Shown here: positions 1 to 10,565 of the stretch, piece by piece
How positions within the stretch are numbered: the stretch's first letter is position 1
Layout: the number at the start of each line of letters is the position of its first letter
From: Prochlorococcus sp. AG-388-E21
GTDB lineage: Bacteria; Cyanobacteriota; Cyanobacteriia; PCC-6307; Cyanobiaceae
DNA length: 64,000 bases
Assembly: GCA_003279855.1 (NCBI GenBank)
Contig: QCGO01000006.1
Location: forward strand, 31,066-95,065
Direction of reading: 5' to 3'
Notes under the pieces: model-generated
Database searches by the model: none
What the model was told of the DNA's origin: nothing
The model's input: the letters and a program-made list of their open reading frames with translations, nothing else
Position numbers and translations under genes: made by a program

Positions 1-15
1 GAAAATTTTAATTAA

Positions 16-552
16 TTATTTTATTGAATCTTTTGCTTGCTTATCTACTGCAATCAAATTTTCAGAAAGGTCTTTTTTTAACCTTTTTTCTATCATTCCA
101 ATTGGCATCCATTGACAACCCTGAACAGTGAGATCATAAATTAATGAGTTTTTTGAAGTGTCTTTGATATTTTGTATTTTCCAGCTTCCTTCAAATCTTC
201 TGAAATCTCCTTTTATTAGACTAAATTTCAATAAACCTTGTTCCTTCTCTTCGTATAGATCAATAGTAACTTCCGCTGAAAATTTCATTCCAAGAAAATC
301 TTGAGCGCCAACTTGTTTTAGATGAACATTATTATTATTTTTATAAATTCTTCTACTAGATAACAAATTTGGGATATAGAGATTTAGGCGGTCATAATCA
401 GTTAGTACATTCCATAAAGAGTCGAAAGTCGCGGAAGTAGTTAGCTGAGCGGCAAGCCTTCTTGTTCCTCCAGAAAGCTTTTCCATGGTCTGCTCAATTG
501 TTCTATAGTCATTAACCTGAGAATCAGTTACTGATCTTTGAGATTTATTCAT
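16..552 (-). CDS. START/SRPBCC-fold (cyclase/dehydrase-type) protein
   Basis: The 178-residue protein has the layout of the polyketide cyclase/dehydrase (START-like, Coq10-type) family. An N-terminal segment (residues 30-60) with FDSLWNVLTDYDRLNLYIPN matches the opening helix and strand of these lipid-binding folds, followed by alternating beta strands and a C-terminal amphipathic helix ending in an acidic and basic tail. Family members bind hydrophobic ligands; no substrate can be named. It has no signal peptide or membrane segment. It is divergent from petH, with about 180 bases between. Family assignment is fairly secure, function unknown. Confidence 0.8.
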   Translation of the reverse strand: MNKSQRSVTDSQVNDYRTIEQTMEKLSGGTRRLAAQLTTSATFDSLWNVLTDYDRLNLYIPNLLSSRRIYKNNNNVHLKQVGAQDFLGMKFSAEVTIDLYEEKEQGLLKFSLIKGDFRRFEGSWKIQNIKDTSKNSLIYDLTVQGCQWMPIGMIEKRLKKDLSENLIAVDKQAKDSIK

Positions 553-721
553 AGATGAATTTTTTATTAAATAAAAAATTATTCCTGTGTAACTATACCG
601 ATAAAATTTATAAAAATTTTGAAATGGAAAGATTTATAATTAAATATTCCGATCTCAAAACGTAACTATTTTTATAAAACACGTACAATTTAAGATACAG
701 ATTGATAATCTTTTAATATAA

Positions 722-1846
<1,125 letters not shown>

Positions 1847-1959
1847 ATTTTTCTAAAAAGTTTTTTTCAATATCTAAAAGACTTTTTTGGTTTAGACACA
1901 AAATGTAGCTAATTAGCTAAAAAAAGACGATTTTATCTATATAAGACTTATAAAAAAAT

Positions 1960-3483
1960 ATGCCCTCAACCTTAAGTAACCCTCTTAGATTAGGTTTGCG
2001 ACAAGAAAGAGTAATATCTCCACAATGCCTAATAATATTCGGAGCTAGTGGAGATCTTACCCACAGGAAACTTATACCTGCCTTATTTGAACTCTATTTG
2101 CAAAGAAGGATACCTAGTGAATTCGCTATAGTTGGATGCGCAAGAAGGCCTTGGAGTGATCAAGATTTTAAGGAAAAAATGCAAGCTAAATTAGCTGATC
2201 AAATATCTGAAAATGAAACGGAATGGGAACAGTTTTCAAATTATCTATTCTATGAGCCAGTTGATTTGCAGCAAGAAGATCATGTTGTAAGACTTTCCAA
2301 AAGATTAAATGAAATTGATAAATTACAGGCTACACACGGTAATAAGACCTTTTACTTATCAGTATCTCCAAACTTCTATGGAAGTGGATGTAAGGCTCTA
2401 AAGGCTGCCGGATTACTAGATGATCCTAAGAAAAGTCGAATTGTTATTGAAAAACCCTTTGGAAGAGACTATTCAAGTGCTAAGAAATTAAATAAGATCG
2501 TTCAAAGTTGTGCAGATGAAAGTCAGATATATCGAATAGATCATTATTTAGGGAAAGAGACTGTTCAAAACATACTGGTTATGAGGTTTGCTAATACTAT
2601 TTTTGAACCTATATGGAATAGAAATTATATTTCAAGTGTTCAAATAACATCATCGGAAACAGTTGGGGTTGAAGATAGAGCTGGTTATTATGAAAGCTCT
2701 GGAGCTTTAAGAGATATGCTCCAAAATCATTTAACTCAAATGCTTGCTGTTACTGCAATGGAGCCTCCAGGTAAATTTGAACCTGAGGCAATAAGAAATG
2801 AAAAAGCAAAAGTTCTTCAAGCTTCAAAACTTGCCGATGAGGATGAACCTTGGAATTGTTGTATTAGAGGACAGTACGCAAAAGGAGGAAATAGCCTAAA
2901 AAGACTTCAAGGTTATAGAGATGAAGACGGAGTAAATTTGAACAGTACAACAGAAACTTATATTGCTACAAAAGTATTTATTGATAATTGGAGATGGCAA
3001 GGAGTTCCTTTCTACTTAAGAACAGGTAAAAGACTGCCAAAAAGACTTGGGGAAATTGTATTGACATTTAAAGATGTACCAGTACATTTGTTTGAATCAA
3101 CAATAATTAATCCCGCTCCAAATCAGCTTATTCTTAGGATTCAGCCTAATGAAGGAGCAACTTTTAAATTTGAAGTCAAATCACCTGGTTCTGGGATGAA
3201 ATCAAGACCAGTTGAGATGGAATTTTCTTATGATGAATCTTTTGGAGAACCTTCTGATGAAGGTTATGTAAGGTTGTTGGCTGATGCCATGCTTTCTGAT
3301 CCTACCTTGTTCACAAGAAGTGATGAGGTTGAAGCTGCTTGGAAACTCTATACACCATTAATAGAATTAATGGAAGATGCTCCTTGGAAGTTACCTATTC
3401 ACAAATACGAATCAATGACTTGGGGACCTCCTGAATCAGATCAATTACTTTCCAAAGACAATATTTTCTGGCGCAGACCTTAA
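1960..3483 (+). CDS. zwf: Glucose-6-phosphate 1-dehydrogenase
   Basis: Catalyses the first, NADP-dependent step of the oxidative pentose phosphate pathway, which supplies NADPH at night in cyanobacteria. The 507 residues are full length. GASGDLTHRKL (28-38) is the dinucleotide-binding motif, EKPFGRD (164-170) is a conserved substrate-pocket element, and RIDHYLGKE (192-200) is the active-site signature containing the catalytic His. The next gene, 7 bases downstream, is opcA, its allosteric activator, so the two are very probably co-transcribed. A 14-base perfect palindrome lies 40 bases upstream. Confidence 0.98.
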   Translation: MPSTLSNPLRLGLRQERVISPQCLIIFGASGDLTHRKLIPALFELYLQRRIPSEFAIVGCARRPWSDQDFKEKMQAKLADQISENETEWEQFSNYLFYEPVDLQQEDHVVRLSKRLNEIDKLQATHGNKTFYLSVSPNFYGSGCKALKAAGLLDDPKKSRIVIEKPFGRDYSSAKKLNKIVQSCADESQIYRIDHYLGKETVQNILVMRFANTIFEPIWNRNYISSVQITSSETVGVEDRAGYYESSGALRDMLQNHLTQMLAVTAMEPPGKFEPEAIRNEKAKVLQASKLADEDEPWNCCIRGQYAKGGNSLKRLQGYRDEDGVNLNSTTETYIATKVFIDNWRWQGVPFYLRTGKRLPKRLGEIVLTFKDVPVHLFESTIINPAPNQLILRIQPNEGATFKFEVKSPGSGMKSRPVEMEFSYDESFGEPSDEGYVRLLADAMLSDPTLFTRSDEVEAAWKLYTPLIELMEDAPWKLPIHKYESMTWGPPESDQLLSKDNIFWRRP

Positions 3484-3490
3484 CTTTATA

Positions 3491-4792
3491 ATGAAACCTC
3501 AATTAACACTTCAAACCCCATTAGAGCTGCCTCATCAAGAAATATCTAATTATTTAAATCAATTATGGATTTCTGAAGATGAAGATAGTTCTGGAGCAAA
3601 TACTTTTACTTTGATGGTCTGGCAGCCTGCATGGCTTGAACAATGTTTAGTTAAATCAGGCTTAATAAGTGGACCAATTACTGGGACATTAAGTCCAGAG
3701 ATAATTAAAGTTGCTAAAAATTTAATTATAGATAAAGGATTATCACATACTACCTCAATATATAGTGAAGAGTTATTGACTTTATTGAAGGAAAATTTAT
3801 CAAATAAAGATCAAGAAGACTTAAGAGGGCAATTCTTTGAATCTTCAATAAGTACCTTAAATCCTAGAAGATTGATTACTTTAGCACCAACTTTAAATAA
3901 AGAATCAGATATAAAAACTTTTGTATCCGCCTATTGCCCACTTAGTGATAACACTATAACTCAACCTATTTGTGGCGATTTAGTTGTCATAAGGGGTGAC
4001 TCTAATTCTATTAATAAAAAAGGATTGAAAATTATTGATGACCTATCTATAAAAGATTTACCTACATGGTTATGGTGGAATGGTAGCCTTGACGAATCTC
4101 AAGAAATTTTTAATCATCTTACTGATCAAGGTATTAGATTAATTATTGATACTGCAAATGGGTCGCCCAATAGATGCTTGAAAATCCTCTATCAATCAAT
4201 AAAATCAAATAAGGCTATTAACGATTTAAATTGGGTAAGACTTAAAAGTTGGCGTGAATCATTAGCAATGATTTTTGATCCTCCATCCAGGAGACCTATT
4301 TTAGATCATATCTCAGATATAGATATAGATATAGCAGAAGGTAATTTTCTTCAAGCGTTACTTTTAATTTCGTGGATTAGTGACAAGCTAGAATGGGTAT
4401 TTTCAAAAATAGATAAACATGGAGAATTAATAAAAATTGAATTCGAAAGAAATAATGGCGAGAAAATTTCTACATGTATAAATCCTGAGCCTTTGGGAAA
4501 TCCAAGTATTCATTCTGGCCAAGTTATTGGATTAAGGTTGATTTCCAAAATTAGTGAGGTTCGTAAAAACAATACTTGTGTAATACTTGGCTGTGAATCT
4601 GTTGAATGTATGAGACTTGAAGCAGGAGGTATGGCTGATATGCAATTAATAGAGCAAGTCGTTCCCAATGCATTTGCTTCCTCAGAATCAGATGTAAGTA
4701 AGTTATTGGGAAGTAGTAGAGGAAATACCAGTCCACTTTTTGAAAATGCTATCAAGGTCGCAGTACAAATATTTAATGGTTTTAATAAATAA
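3491..4792 (+). CDS. opcA: Glucose-6-phosphate dehydrogenase assembly protein OpcA
   Basis: OpcA activates and helps oligomerise the product of zwf, which ends 7 bases upstream; this pairing is conserved in cyanobacteria. At 433 residues it is of normal family length. Residues about 200-300 contain the conserved WVRLKSWRESLAMIFDPP block. A Cys-rich stretch near residue 358 (CVILGCESVEC) lies where redox-sensitive cysteines are described in other cyanobacterial OpcA proteins, consistent with thioredoxin control; that regulatory role is inferred from the family. No membrane segments. Confidence 0.95.
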   Translation: MKPQLTLQTPLELPHQEISNYLNQLWISEDEDSSGANTFTLMVWQPAWLEQCLVKSGLISGPITGTLSPEIIKVAKNLIIDKGLSHTTSIYSEELLTLLKENLSNKDQEDLRGQFFESSISTLNPRRLITLAPTLNKESDIKTFVSAYCPLSDNTITQPICGDLVVIRGDSNSINKKGLKIIDDLSIKDLPTWLWWNGSLDESQEIFNHLTDQGIRLIIDTANGSPNRCLKILYQSIKSNKAINDLNWVRLKSWRESLAMIFDPPSRRPILDHISDIDIDIAEGNFLQALLLISWISDKLEWVFSKIDKHGELIKIEFERNNGEKISTCINPEPLGNPSIHSGQVIGLRLISKISEVRKNNTCVILGCESVECMRLEAGGMADMQLIEQVVPNAFASSESDVSKLLGSSRGNTSPLFENAIKVAVQIFNGFNK

Positions 4793-4802
4793 AACTAATT
4801 AA

Positions 4803-6197
4803 ATGCCTTGTGTAATATCCTCTCCTTCAACTGATACTGGGAAAACTACTTTAGCTCTGTTGATTTCTTGTTGGGCTTTTTCAAAAGGGATAAAAATACA
4901 AACTTTCAAGGTTGGACCAGATTATCTTGATCAACAACAACTTAGTTCAATTGGCCAACCTCTTTGTCGAAATTTAGATATTTTTTTAAGTGGTGAAGAA
5001 TGGGTTCAGAAAAATTTTTTAAAGCATTCTTTGAAATATGAGCTCTCATTGATTGAGGGAGCAATGGGTCTTTTTGATGGATTAGGTGCAACTGCTTATT
5101 CAAGTACTGCAAATGTTGCAAAACTACTTGATACTCCAATAATTTTTATTGTTAATGCTAAAGGGCAAGTAAACTCTCTTCTCCCAACAGTTAGAGGTTT
5201 TAGAGATTTTGATAATGAATTATCAATAAAAGGAATTATATTTAACAATGTCAATTCAGATAGACATAAAAGATTAATTAGAGAAGTTTTTAAAAATGAA
5301 GATATCGAAATTCTTGGTTTTTTACCTTCTGATTCAAAAATAACTGTTAATAAAGCTAATTTAGGTTTAATTTCTCCATTTGATAGTGATAGAAAAATTG
5401 ATGTTGATTATTTTGCAAGCTTTGCTGAAAAAAATCTTGATGTTGTTTCTCTAAGCAAATTCCTGAAATCCCCTCCAAAAAAAAATATATTAAATACCAC
5501 TATTAGTAATGATTTTAAAATAGATAAAAATAAACCTATCGCAATTGCAGAAGATAAAATCTTTCATTTCCAATATCCTGAAACGAAGGAGTTTCTTGAT
5601 GAAATAGGAATTCCTCTAATTTCATGGAGCATTTTTAATAATGAAGAAATTCCAAATGAGGCTTCATCTTTAATTATTCCAGGAGGTTTTCCTGAAAAAT
5701 ATGCTAGTCATATAAGTAATTCAGATAAAAGCTTAAAGTCATTAAGAGAATTCCGTAAAAAAGGATTTATTTATGCAGAGTGTGGTGGGATGATGATCTT
5801 AGGAGATTTAATAAAAGATGAAAATGGTAACAACCATAAAATGAGTGGAATATTACCTTTTAAATCAATAAAAAGTAATTTGTCGGTAGGTTATAGATAT
5901 ATAAAGGGTCTTAAAGACACTCCAATAATTAAACAAAATCAATTAATAAGAGGACATGAATTTCATTATTGGGAAGTTGAACGTTCTTCACCAGAATTTG
6001 AATTAAAAAAAACTGAGTTTCAGAGCCAATTATCTTTTCCATGGGAAATTAAATCGTGGGAGACTAAATTTAAAAATGAAGGGTGGTCAGATAACAAATT
6101 ACATGCAAGTTGGATTCATTTACATTTACCAAGTTGCCCAGAAGCTGCAAAAAACTTTATAAATGCTACACAAGTTAATTATTCTCAAAATTCTTAA
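4803..6197 (+). CDS. cobB: Cobyrinate a,c-diamide synthase
   Basis: CobB/CbiA uses glutamine and ATP to amidate two side chains of cobyrinic acid in (pseudo)cobalamin synthesis. The N-terminal half is a P-loop dethiobiotin-synthetase-like domain with SPSTDTGKTT (7-16). The C-terminal half is a class I-type glutamine amidotransferase, with nucleophile Cys327 in AECGGMMILG and the catalytic His in RGHEFHYW. Length (464) is normal. It follows opcA by 10 bases, so it may sit in the zwf-opcA transcript. Its stop overlaps by 4 bases the stop of the convergent DUF212 gene. Confidence 0.96.
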   Translation: MPCVISSPSTDTGKTTLALLISCWAFSKGIKIQTFKVGPDYLDQQQLSSIGQPLCRNLDIFLSGEEWVQKNFLKHSLKYELSLIEGAMGLFDGLGATAYSSTANVAKLLDTPIIFIVNAKGQVNSLLPTVRGFRDFDNELSIKGIIFNNVNSDRHKRLIREVFKNEDIEILGFLPSDSKITVNKANLGLISPFDSDRKIDVDYFASFAEKNLDVVSLSKFLKSPPKKNILNTTISNDFKIDKNKPIAIAEDKIFHFQYPETKEFLDEIGIPLISWSIFNNEEIPNEASSLIIPGGFPEKYASHISNSDKSLKSLREFRKKGFIYAECGGMMILGDLIKDENGNNHKMSGILPFKSIKSNLSVGYRYIKGLKDTPIIKQNQLIRGHEFHYWEVERSSPEFELKKTEFQSQLSFPWEIKSWETKFKNEGWSDNKLHASWIHLHLPSCPEAAKNFINATQVNYSQNS

Positions 6198-6673
6198 TTT
6201 ATTATCAAATCAATTATGTTTAGAGGTGAACCTATAAAAACTATTCCTGGTAATGTAATTAGTGGACCTAAAATACCTCCTACAATAACTTCAAATTTTG
6301 TATGACCAAGAGTTTCTTTTAAAGCTAATTGAGACTCAGGATCTAATTTTTTTGCGAGTTTGTTTATTTCTGCAGCCTGAATACCGGCTGATTTTCTAAC
6401 CCCACTGGCGTCGTACATAACAATTAGTGAAAGTGCAATCGCTAATGCAAATATTGGGTTATCAAAGCCTAATTGAAAACCTATTCCTGAAGTAGTTCCA
6501 GTTATTAAAGCAGAATGGCTTGAGGGCATCCCTCCTGTTTCAAACATAATTCCAAATCTAATCTTTCCTGTTGAAAAGAAATTAAATATAATTTTGAAAA
6601 ATTGAGCTATTAAACAAGATAATAAACTCCAGAAAAGAACTGAATTATCAAAGAAAGCTGAAAACTCTGACAT
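6194..6673 (-). CDS. Divergent PAP2 family membrane protein (DUF212)
   Basis: A 159-residue integral membrane protein with the DUF212/divergent PAP2 signature GGMPSSHSALITGTTSGIG near residues 46-64, and later YDASGVRKSAGIQA. Canonical PAP2 phosphatases act on lipid phosphates, and divergent members are suspected to act on prenyl or phospholipid phosphates. It is the last gene of a minus-strand run folD-crtE-DUF212 with a 14-base gap from crtE, which hints at a role near isoprenoid diphosphates. Family is clear; activity is not. Confidence 0.9.
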   Translation of the reverse strand: MSEFSAFFDNSVLFWSLLSCLIAQFFKIIFNFFSTGKIRFGIMFETGGMPSSHSALITGTTSGIGFQLGFDNPIFALAIALSLIVMYDASGVRKSAGIQAAEINKLAKKLDPESQLALKETLGHTKFEVIVGGILGPLITLPGIVFIGSPLNIIDLIIN

Positions 6674-6687
6674 AAGTTAAATACTCT

Positions 6688-7590
6688 TTACCTATCTCTA
6701 TTTGTAATGAAATCAGCTAAGGAGATTAAATGTTTTGCATTTAAACCCCAAGGCTCAATTGCTTTCTTAGCTTTGTCCACTAAATCGAAAGCTCTTTTCT
6801 TTGATTCCTCCATTCCAAGTAATTTAGGATACGTAGTTTTATCTGCCAAAAGATCTTTACCTGCTGTTTTGCCAAGCTTCTCACTGCTTGAAGTTAAATC
6901 AAGGATGTCATCTATTATTTGGAATGCTAAACCTATTCCCTCTGCATATGTAGTTAGGGCCTTTAATAATTCTTCATTAGCTCCGGCAATCATTGCTCCA
7001 GTTCTTACACAAGCTTTTAATAATGCACCGGTCTTATGAAGATGAATGTACTCAAGGGTTTCGAGATCAACCTCTTTCCCTTCACATTCCAAATCAACAA
7101 CTTGACCTCCAACTAGTCCAGGTGCTCCTGCTACTAGGGAAAGTTCTCCAACTACATTTAATAATCTATTGGGATCAACGCCAGGGCTTCTTAATGAGAC
7201 CATTTCAAAGGCTCTAGTTAATAATGCATCGCCAGCCAGAATAGCTATTGCATCTCCATAAACTTTATGGTTAGTAGGTCTTCCTCTCCTTAAGTCGTCA
7301 TTGTCCATCGCAGGTAAATCATCATGAATTAAGGACATGGTATGAATCATTTCTATGGCAACCGCTGTAGGAACAGCTAGAGAGGGATCACCGCCTGCTA
7401 GAGAACAAGATGCTAGACACAAAATAGGACGTATCCTTTTACCTCCAGCCAGTAGAGAATATCTCATTGATTCCCTAAGTACTTCTGGATTCTCTGGGCC
7501 TAATGATAAATCAAGAGCTTCTTCGACGACATTTCTTGTGTCTGTTAGATATTTTTCAAAATCTTGAATATTATCTATAACTTCTGTCAT
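6688..7590 (-). CDS. crtE: Geranylgeranyl diphosphate synthase
   Basis: A trans-prenyl diphosphate synthase of 300 residues that makes the C20 precursor for carotenoids and chlorophyll phytol. The first Asp-rich motif is [17 protein letters not shown] near residue 92 and the second is [11 protein letters not shown] near residue 222; GGKRIRP near residue 49 is the substrate-binding motif. It sits 36 bases behind folD and 14 ahead of the DUF212 gene, forming a likely operon. CrtL, a later carotenoid step, is elsewhere in the window. Confidence 0.97.
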   Translation of the reverse strand: MTEVIDNIQDFEKYLTDTRNVVEEALDLSLGPENPEVLRESMRYSLLAGGKRIRPILCLASCSLAGGDPSLAVPTAVAIEMIHTMSLIHDDLPAMDNDDLRRGRPTNHKVYGDAIAILAGDALLTRAFEMVSLRSPGVDPNRLLNVVGELSLVAGAPGLVGGQVVDLECEGKEVDLETLEYIHLHKTGALLKACVRTGAMIAGANEELLKALTTYAEGIGLAFQIIDDILDLTSSSEKLGKTAGKDLLADKTTYPKLLGMEESKKRAFDLVDKAKKAIEPWGLNAKHLISLADFITNRDR

Positions 7591-7626
7591 TTTTACGTTG
7601 AGTAATTTTTTTCTGCATAACTGACT

Positions 7627-8523
7627 TTATGGCTGCAGGTCATTAAGAGTTGATGATAAACCAAATTGTTTTTGCCAGCTGGAAATAGTATTTACTAGTA
7701 ACATTGTTACTGTCATTGGTCCAACACCACCTGGGACGGGAGTGTATGCAAATACTTTGGGAATGACATCTTCTAATAATACATCTCCACATAATCTGTT
7801 TTTGCTTTTGTCGGAACTTTTTAATCGATGAATTCCAACATCAATAATTACAGCACCCTCTTTAACAAAATTCGAGTCTATTAGGTTAGGTTTTCCTGCA
7901 GCAGCAATTAATATATCCGCTTCCTTGCATATTTTATTTAAATTTATAGTTTTCGAATGAGTCATTGTTACCGTCGCATTAAGATTCAGCAACATAAGGG
8001 ATAGTGGTTTTCCAACCAACAAACTTCTTCCAATAACAACAATTTTCTTTCCTTCAATTTCAATATTTTGGGATCTTAGTAAATTAATTATCCCAGCTGG
8101 TGTGCAGGATCTCATCGCAGGTTCATTTTTTACTAACTTCCCAATATTTTGCTCATTTAATCCATCTACATCTTTTCCTGGATTAATGAAACTTATCAAT
8201 CTTTGTTCATCAAATTTCTTTGATATTGGTAATTGTAATAACATTCCATCAATATCATTATCAAGGTTTAATTTATTTAATAATTGTTCAACTTCTTTTT
8301 GCTCTACTGAATCTTTTAGATGAAAAATATAACTCTTTATTCCTACTCGCGAACAAGCTTTTTCTTTGTTCCCTACATAAACTCCGCTTGCGGGATCTTC
8401 GCCAATTCTTATTACAGCCAAACCTGGATTTCTTTTTGCAATTGTTTTATTAATTTGAATATAGTTTTTTAATCTTTCTTCGATTTCTAAAGATAATTTT
8501 TTACCATCTAGTTTTAATGACAT
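7627..8523 (-). CDS. folD: Bifunctional methylene-THF dehydrogenase/cyclohydrolase
   Basis: FolD interconverts 5,10-methylene-, methenyl- and 10-formyl-tetrahydrofolate. The 298-residue length is standard. Seen: YVGNKEKAC near residue 49 with the catalytic Lys, the [10 protein letters not shown] loop near 93, the cofactor motif [17 protein letters not shown] near 162, and the C-terminal [16 protein letters not shown] near 262. First gene of the minus-strand folD-crtE-DUF212 run; divergent from the HD phosphohydrolase 65 bases away. Confidence 0.97.
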   Translation of the reverse strand: MSLKLDGKKLSLEIEERLKNYIQINKTIAKRNPGLAVIRIGEDPASGVYVGNKEKACSRVGIKSYIFHLKDSVEQKEVEQLLNKLNLDNDIDGMLLQLPISKKFDEQRLISFINPGKDVDGLNEQNIGKLVKNEPAMRSCTPAGIINLLRSQNIEIEGKKIVVIGRSLLVGKPLSLMLLNLNATVTMTHSKTINLNKICKEADILIAAAGKPNLIDSNFVKEGAVIIDVGIHRLKSSDKSKNRLCGDVLLEDVIPKVFAYTPVPGGVGPMTVTMLLVNTISSWQKQFGLSSTLNDLQP

Positions 8524-8588
8524 TTAGAAAAACTTCTCCTTTTTACTTCTAGCATGCCTATAATTTTAGATTAATCAATTATATCTAA

Positions 8589-10070
8589 TTGTATTCTGTG
8601 GAAACTACTACAAGAATTATAAAAAAATTAAATAAATTTTGGAAAAGAAGTCAATTCCCTGTGCAGAATCCTATTCAAATTTCAACAATAGATAAATTAA
8701 TTATCTTCCTTATATGTATTGTTATCTCCATAATATCTTCCTATAAAATTCTTATTGCTCCAACGTTAGGAGTTTCAGATTTTTTTTCTTGGGGCTTGAA
8801 TTTTGCTGAAGTCTTATTCACGTGTGGATTTTTAATATTAGTTTCTAGAAAAGAAAATCCAAACATTAATTCAAGACAAATACTCTTAATTATTTCGCTA
8901 TTATTGTTTGTTCAAATGATAAAAAATATATTTGTACCAGGATTTAGTCCTTTATCTATCATCATACCTCCTGCTTTAATTATTTCTCAAGGTATGGGAA
9001 CTATAACTGCTTTAGCTTGGGTCTCAATAGCAAGTCTAAGTTGGCCAGATTCATTGACAAATATTAATAGTAATCTACTACTCATAACCTTGATTTGCGC
9101 ATGTGTCGTTTCAGTTCTTGGAGGAAGAATAAGAAGTCGAGCTCAGTTACTTCAACTTTCAATATTTGTTCCCATTGGTGCAATGTTTTCTCAATGGCTA
9201 CTAATTGGAAATGAGGAATATTCATTATTGGATAACCAAGAATTTTTCACTTCAAATGGCAAAATATTTTCTGATTCTCTGCTTTTAGCAATAATAATGC
9301 TCATAACAATATTATTTATTCCCATTTTTGAGTCAATATTTGGGTTGTTAACAAAGGCAAGATTATTGGAATTGGCTGATAAAGAAAAACCTCTTATTAG
9401 AAGACTCTCTATTGAAGCTCCAGGGACTTTCGAACATACTTTATTGATATGCGGTCTTGCTGAAGAGGCTACAAGAATGATAGGAGGAGATATTGATCTT
9501 ATTAAAACTGGCTCTTTGTATCATGATGTTGGTAAATTACATGCTCCAAATTGGTTCATTGAGAATCAATTTGGTTCGAAAAATCCACATGATGAAATAG
9601 ATGATCCTTTAAAAAGCGCGAAAGTTTTACAAGCCCACGTAGACGAAGGCCTGAAATTTGCAAGAAAAAATAGATTACCAAAACCAATAGCTAATTTCAT
9701 CCCAGAACATCAAGGAACTCTAAAAATGGGATATTTTCTTAATAAAGCTGAAGAGAAAAAATTAAATTTTAATGAGAGCGATTTTAGATATAAAGGACCT
9801 ATCCCTCAATCTAAAGAAACAGCTATCTTGATGCTTGCCGATGGATGTGAAGCTGCATTAAGAGCGATGGATATTAATGCTTCTGATTCTGAAGCACTAG
9901 AAACAATATCTAAAATAGTTAATTCAAGGGAAACTGATGGCCAGTTAAATGATAGTAATCTTTCCAAGGGAGAAATTTTTCTAATAAAAAAATCTTTTTT
10001 AAATGTTTGGAAAAGAATTAGACATAGACGAATTCAATATCCAACAACAAAAAATAATACTTTTTCTTAA
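8589..10070 (+). CDS. Short 7TM-HD family phosphohydrolase (PgpH-like)
   Basis: The protein has about 6-8 hydrophobic helices in residues 35-250, followed by an HD phosphohydrolase domain: FEHTLLICGLAEEA near residue 282, YHDVGK near 309, PEHQGT near 374 and ILMLADGCEAA near 413. PgpH-type relatives hydrolyse c-di-AMP, but they usually carry a large extracytoplasmic 7TMR-HDED domain and exceed 700 residues. That domain is absent here (493 residues). The start is TTG; a GTG 9 bases downstream (8598) is as plausible. c-di-AMP as substrate is inferred from the family. Confidence 0.85.
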   Translation: MYSVETTTRIIKKLNKFWKRSQFPVQNPIQISTIDKLIIFLICIVISIISSYKILIAPTLGVSDFFSWGLNFAEVLFTCGFLILVSRKENPNINSRQILLIISLLLFVQMIKNIFVPGFSPLSIIIPPALIISQGMGTITALAWVSIASLSWPDSLTNINSNLLLITLICACVVSVLGGRIRSRAQLLQLSIFVPIGAMFSQWLLIGNEEYSLLDNQEFFTSNGKIFSDSLLLAIIMLITILFIPIFESIFGLLTKARLLELADKEKPLIRRLSIEAPGTFEHTLLICGLAEEATRMIGGDIDLIKTGSLYHDVGKLHAPNWFIENQFGSKNPHDEIDDPLKSAKVLQAHVDEGLKFARKNRLPKPIANFIPEHQGTLKMGYFLNKAEEKKLNFNESDFRYKGPIPQSKETAILMLADGCEAALRAMDINASDSEALETISKIVNSRETDGQLNDSNLSKGEIFLIKKSFLNVWKRIRHRRIQYPTTKNNTFS

Positions 10071-10082
10071 TTTTATATTTTT

Positions 10083-10475
10083 TTATAATCTAATATTTCT
10101 TCGATGTCTCGGATTACACCAATATATTAAAGCTAATGTACTAAATAAAGAGGATAAAAGTGTAATACCTCCAATTCCAAAAAAATCTTTAAGGACGAAT
10201 AATCGAAAAATAGAATATGGAGCTGTTCCGGAAATTATCATTGAAAGAGATACTAGAGTTAAGGTAATACCCCATTTCTTCTCCGCTAAAAGAGCAGAAG
10301 CAGATACTATTCCAACTATTGCAGCAGGCCAGCCAACAGTTATAGCTAAAGTTATATTAGCCACTTTTAATGAAGGCCCATAACTTACTATTAAAGCGAT
10401 TATGGGTAAAGCAATGATATTACCTATTAAACCAACCCATGCAAGAGTCCAATATCCTAATACCCTATCTCTCAT
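10083..10475 (-). CDS. Small four-helix membrane protein, unknown
   Basis: 130 residues with four predicted membrane helices (about 8-30, 36-62, 70-90 and 98-120) and a basic C-terminus (NPRRHRRNIRL). I do not recognise a named family; it resembles conserved cyanobacterial hypothetical membrane proteins. It converges on the HD phosphohydrolase with 12 bases between stops and lies downstream of leuA on the same strand, with about 90 bases between. The opposite-strand frame here is a shadow. Confidence 0.75.
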   Translation of the reverse strand: MRDRVLGYWTLAWVGLIGNIIALPIIALIVSYGPSLKVANITLAITVGWPAAIVGIVSASALLAEKKWGITLTLVSLSMIISGTAPYSIFRLFVLKDFFGIGGITLLSSLFSTLALIYWCNPRHRRNIRL

Positions 10476-10565
10476 TATTTTAGTTGATTAAATTAAAAAT
10501 TAAAGCTTTAATCTACATTATTAGACTACTAGTTTTTGCCTAAACTTAATAATCCCAAAACTAAA

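Noticed and set aside
683..698. Possible NtcA site (GTA...TAC) upstream of petH
   Set aside because: The half sites GTA and TAC are 10 bases apart; the NtcA consensus needs 8, so it is not supported.
1906..1919. TAGCTAATTAGCTA palindrome before zwf
   Set aside because: A 14-base AT-rich palindrome is not rare at this composition and matches no known operator I can name.
10003..10383. 126-codon + strand frame
   Set aside because: It is antisense to the membrane protein at 10083-10475 and overlaps the HD gene end in another frame; its translation shows no domain.
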